From Comamonadaceae bacterium PBBC1 (GTDB lineage Bacteria; Pseudomonadota; Gammaproteobacteria; Burkholderiales; Burkholderiaceae_C): 64,000 nt of DNA. The DNA lies in assembly GCA_002256145.1 (NCBI GenBank), contig NKIP01000003.1, positions 248,001 to 312,000 of the forward strand. Direction: 5' to 3'. Of this stretch, positions 61,640 to 64,000 are shown piece after piece. Each line of letters opens with the position of its first letter. The stretch's first letter is position 1. The translations under genes were made by a program, and so were the position numbers. A model generated the notes under the pieces. The model was not told the origin of the DNA. It did no database searches and saw only the letters and a program-made list of their open reading frames with translations.

Positions 61640-61826
61640 AAACCCCAAGAACAACGCTACTGGCGTCTGGTGGCCGAACGCAAAGGCGCCCAAGACGCCC
61701 GCATGCTGGAGTTCCGCTGGCTACTGGAAGAGTTGCGCGTGAGTTTCTTTGCGCAAGAACTGCGCACCCCGCAGCCGGTCAGCATCAAGCGGCTGGAGAA
61801 GGCTTGGGGGGCAGTTGAATCATTGA
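61640..61826 (+). pseudogene. hrpA 3' tail, copy 2
   Basis: 187 bp coding the last about 60 residues of HrpA (from KPQEQRYWRLVAERKGAQ to RLEKAWG), then a +1 G that shifts the frame past the old stop. Relative to hrpA the eleven substitutions before the indel are all silent, so it came from a diverged but functional hrpA. The abiEii stop codon is formed inside its last seven bases. Confidence 0.88.
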
Positions 61827-62665
61827 GCGGGGTTGTCGGACAGCAACTTTTCACACAACAACGCGACGACCGCATTCAGCGGAGGTGCCTGAAGTTGGTT
61901 CTTCTGAAGGAACGCATTCCACTGCTTGATTTTCAGCGGGTCGTTGCCAAAGACGGGTGATAACCCAATGGGGATCGATTCAGGCATCTTGGTTTGCCGC
62001 CGGGCGAGTGTGGCAGTGATGGCCGATTGCAGCATGTCGGGGGCCAGCGCCTGGGTGGTGAGCAAGACCCACAGGTCAAAATAATCTTTGAGTCGGCTGT
62101 TGGCCATGCCCAATGAAACAATGCCTTCGAACTTCTCTGCCACCACGGTGAAGCGGGGATAGACCCGAATTTTTGGGGTAGGCTGGCCTTCTAGCATCAC
62201 CGGATAGTTGGCCAATTCCGGTGCAGGTGTGACTGCATCACCGTAGCCAATATCGATCTGTACCGGGCAACGTGCCCCATCGAGCAGCCCGAGCAAGGTC
62301 ACGCGCAGGCCCGAATAATTCGCTTCCTTGCGAATCTCGGCAACACGGATGCTGTCCGCGTCGAACACGATGGCGTCATCGCATGCAATGCCGCAAATTT
62401 CGCGAAACGTCGCATGCACAAGGGGTTCTTCTGCAAGGCCAAAGCCCAGCAAGTCAATGTCTCGGGTGGGGCGATGCGGCACATCAAACCACATGTCAAA
62501 CAGCAAGGCACCTTTGAGCAGAAAATTGTCTTTGCTGGATGAAATGCTCAACCGGTAGAGCAGACGCTCCAGACCATATCGGGTCAGCACCAGAGAGAAG
62601 TCCAGTTTTTCAGCCCGGGCTTTGTTGAGCAGCCGTGCCCTGACCGATGCAGGCGTGTTGTTCAT
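61820..62665 (-). CDS. abiEii: AbiEii-type nucleotidyltransferase toxin
   Basis: 281 residues. DNA-polymerase-beta-like NTase core: FLLKGALLFDMWF and RPTRDIDLLGFG (the GG/GA...RxTxDxD metal motif), VQIDIGYGDAV and KFEGIVSLGMANSRLKDYFDL. In type IV abortive-infection systems AbiEii blocks tRNA or another essential target using a nucleotide. ATG 62665 overlaps the abiEi stop by 4 bp. The stop (TGA) lies within the hrpA tail copy 2. Confidence 0.88.
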   Translation of the reverse strand: MNNTPASVRARLLNKARAEKLDFSLVLTRYGLERLLYRLSISSSKDNFLLKGALLFDMWFDVPHRPTRDIDLLGFGLAEEPLVHATFREICGIACDDAIVFDADSIRVAEIRKEANYSGLRVTLLGLLDGARCPVQIDIGYGDAVTPAPELANYPVMLEGQPTPKIRVYPRFTVVAEKFEGIVSLGMANSRLKDYFDLWVLLTTQALAPDMLQSAITATLARRQTKMPESIPIGLSPVFGNDPLKIKQWNAFLQKNQLQAPPLNAVVALLCEKLLSDNPAQ

Positions 62666-63264
62666 GCGGTCAGTCCTTCCAGATAGGGACGCATCACGTT
62701 TTGCACCCGGCAAATCTGCCCGTAATGCCAAAGCTCATCCATCGTGACCCGCTTGGCACGCCATGCTTCTTTCAGTGCCTCCAGTGCCACGTCCAGACCT
62801 GTCTTGTTTCGGAACTTGAAGCAGTCAACGATGGTTTTTGCCACGTTGGTGACGTGGACTGATACGCCTTCCAGCATGTGCGTTTCAATGCCCTCGGTCA
62901 ACGCAGTCCCACTGAACCTTACGACGCGCAACGGCGGGTAGGTCAGCTGCGGTGCCCGGGCTTTGTTGTCCATGGCCACCCAAACTTCAAACGGCGCTTG
63001 CGTGGTGAGGCCGTGAAAGGCCAACGCAGAAAGCAGGCACACCAGCACTTGAGGGTGCCTGCTCGCCACTTCGGCCAGGCTGGCGAACTCGGATGCTGGG
63101 CGTTGCGGCAGCGCATAAAGCCCCCGACTGACCTTGTGAAGCAGGCCCCGGCGGGCCAGTTGCGCCAGATACAGACGAGAACGCCCCATGGCCATCGCAT
63201 CGCTGGGGCGCAGCAGCTTCTTGCCTTGGGCGAGTTCTGCGAGAGAAACGGGGAGTGGTGGCAT
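62662..63264 (-). CDS. abiEi: AbiEi-type antitoxin
   Basis: 200 residues. N-terminal winged helix (SRLYLAQLARRGLLHKVSRGLYALP) that binds its own promoter, then the AbiEi C-terminal domain with VCLLSALAFHGLTTQAPFEVWVAM (in adjoining parts) and VSVHVTNVAKTIVDCFKFRNKTG. It neutralises AbiEii and represses the operon. A matching palindrome lies 17 bp upstream of the start. Confidence 0.9.
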   Translation of the reverse strand: MPPLPVSLAELAQGKKLLRPSDAMAMGRSRLYLAQLARRGLLHKVSRGLYALPQRPASEFASLAEVASRHPQVLVCLLSALAFHGLTTQAPFEVWVAMDNKARAPQLTYPPLRVVRFSGTALTEGIETHMLEGVSVHVTNVAKTIVDCFKFRNKTGLDVALEALKEAWRAKRVTMDELWHYGQICRVQNVMRPYLEGLTA

Positions 63265-63280
63265 GGCTTGATTATTTCAT

Positions 63281-63312
63281 AATGTCGGTGTTTATTGATA
63301 AGTACCGACATT
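63281..63312. promoter_or_regulatory. AbiEi operator (AATGTCGGT ... ACCGACATT)
   Basis: Perfect nine-base inverted repeat with a 14-base centre in the abiE promoter region, 17 bp upstream of abiEi. Typical of the inverted repeats bound by AbiEi. Confidence 0.78.
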
Positions 63313-63361
63313 TTGATGTTTTTGGGAATTGCCGCCCACTGTTGGAACGGCATGACCACCC

Positions 63362-63395
63362 AGACGCCCGCATGCTGGAGTTCCGCTGGCTACTG
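63362..63395 (+). repeat. hrpA 3' tail, 34-bp copy 3
   Basis: A 34-bp stretch (AGACGCCCGCATGCTGGAG... to ...GGCTACTG) identical to tail copy 2 and one mismatch from hrpA. It lies 7 bp from the LysR stop, marking the outer edge of the second module. Confidence 0.85.
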
Positions 63396-63402
63396 ATGCG
63401 TG

Positions 63403-64000
63403 TCACAGATGCCCCAAACACCCCGCCCAATAGTCCACACAAGCCCTGATCTTGGGCAGTCGGTGCCGCTCGGGCAGCATCACGGCATAGACCGGGATAT
63501 CGCTCACATCAAAACTGCCGCGCAGCAGAGGCACCAGTTCTCCGGTCTTCACCCATGGGTTGGCCACGATGTCGAACAGGCGGGCAATGCCCACGCCGTG
63601 GCGCACCAGCGTGAGCATGATGGCCGAGTTGTCGGTCAGGCTTTGGCCCTTCACTGCCCAAGGCGTTGGACTGTCTTGCCTTTGCCACTGGTTCATGCTG
63701 GGGGCTTTGCTGTTGCCAATCAGGTGGTGAGCAGCCAGCTCGTCGGGTGTTTGGGGTGTGCCGTGCTGCGCCAGATAAGCCGGGCTGGCATACAGGGTGC
63801 GGCTGGCCATGCCCAGAGGGCGGGCAATCAGGTTGTCGTTGTGCACATCACCTGTGCGGATGGCGATGTCGATGCCGTCGCGGGCCATGTCGGCCAGTCG
63901 GTCATCCACCACGATGTCAATGTGCAACAGGGGATATAGCGCATACAGGCCGGGCAGGCTGGGGGCAATGACCGCTTCTGCCACCGAGGCGCTGACGCCC
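63403..64000 (-). CDS. LysR-family regulator, C-terminal part
   Basis: The visible 199 residues are a LysR sensor domain: LPGLYALYPLLHIDIVVDDRLADMARDGIDIAIRTG in joined parts, then ARPLGMASRTLYASPAYLAQHG and VRHGVGIARLFDIVANPWV. The DNA-binding N-terminus lies beyond the window (the frame is open to 64000). It is convergent toward the hrpA-tail island and probably the original downstream neighbour of hrpA. Confidence 0.88.
   Translation of the reverse strand, partial: GVSASVAEAVIAPSLPGLYALYPLLHIDIVVDDRLADMARDGIDIAIRTGDVHNDNLIARPLGMASRTLYASPAYLAQHGTPQTPDELAAHHLIGNSKAPSMNQWQRQDSPTPWAVKGQSLTDNSAIMLTLVRHGVGIARLFDIVANPWVKTGELVPLLRGSFDVSDIPVYAVMLPERHRLPKIRACVDYWAGCLGHL

Noticed and set aside
61385..61960. 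Plus-strand open frame through hrpA tail copy 2 as an independent gene
   Set aside because: Only the hrpA-derived part has homology; the rest is the opposite strand of abiEii and a non-homologous leader.

Overview
The window reads as a chromosomal segment of a G+C-rich betaproteobacterium, most likely Burkholderiales, family Comamonadaceae (Limnohabitans/Rhodoferax/Polaromonas-like; the genus is a guess). The evidence is three orphan TctC/Bug periplasmic receptors, many LysR regulators next to small catabolic clusters, a GTP-type PEP carboxykinase, and the general style of the proteins. No rRNA, tRNA or CRISPR array was seen.

Layout. 0-8.8 kb: end of a PhoD phosphatase, TetR and LysR regulators, an ACMSD-like amidohydrolase preceded by a coupled 32-codon ORF, a universal stress protein, a metallophosphoesterase coupled to a LysR gene, a small membrane protein, an EamA exporter and a lipoprotein. 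8.9-17.4 kb: pckG with a 40-bp palindrome in its leader, modABC (molybdate uptake), an unlisted 44-residue membrane ORF, a hotdog thioesterase, a class V aminotransferase, a DUF3237 protein and DAHP synthase. 17.7-26.2 kb: a hexarate/aldonate catabolic block (enolase-superfamily dehydratase, GarD/UxaA dehydratase, LacI regulator, Bug receptor, IlvD/Edd dehydratase, RraA-like protein) with two matching LacI palindromes. 26.2-29.9 kb: a GntR-headed polar amino acid ABC operon. 30-40.5 kb: YebC, haloacetate-dehalogenase-like hydrolase, EamA exporter, MetY, CoA-binding protein, two MFS carriers, DUF2076, an Hsp70-like protein and DUF3297, with REP/BIME-type hairpin repeats between them. 40.5-48.1 kb: a fused aconitase-family hydratase, LysR, HMG-CoA-lyase-like lyase, CaiB CoA-transferase and Bug receptor that together suggest breakdown of a C5 branched acid, then hppD.

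48.1-64 kb is accessory. An A+T-rich patch with a zinc-ribbon protein ends exactly at the second or third codon of a umuC gene that has lost its start. argA follows, then VapBC and TacAT toxin-antitoxin pairs arranged back to back with palindromic operators, then hrpA. hrpA carries in-frame palindromic inserts, and its 3' end is found three times: in hrpA itself, as a 187-bp diverged copy at 61.6 kb, and as a 34-bp piece at 63.4 kb. Between the copies lie defence-like cargoes, all on the minus strand: an A+T-rich HNH-like gene, an HsdR tail remnant, an Mrr endonuclease and a Fic protein in the first interval, and an AbiEi/AbiEii pair in the second. The hrpA tail therefore looks like a repeatedly used landing site for defence modules. 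This is the most interesting feature of the window.
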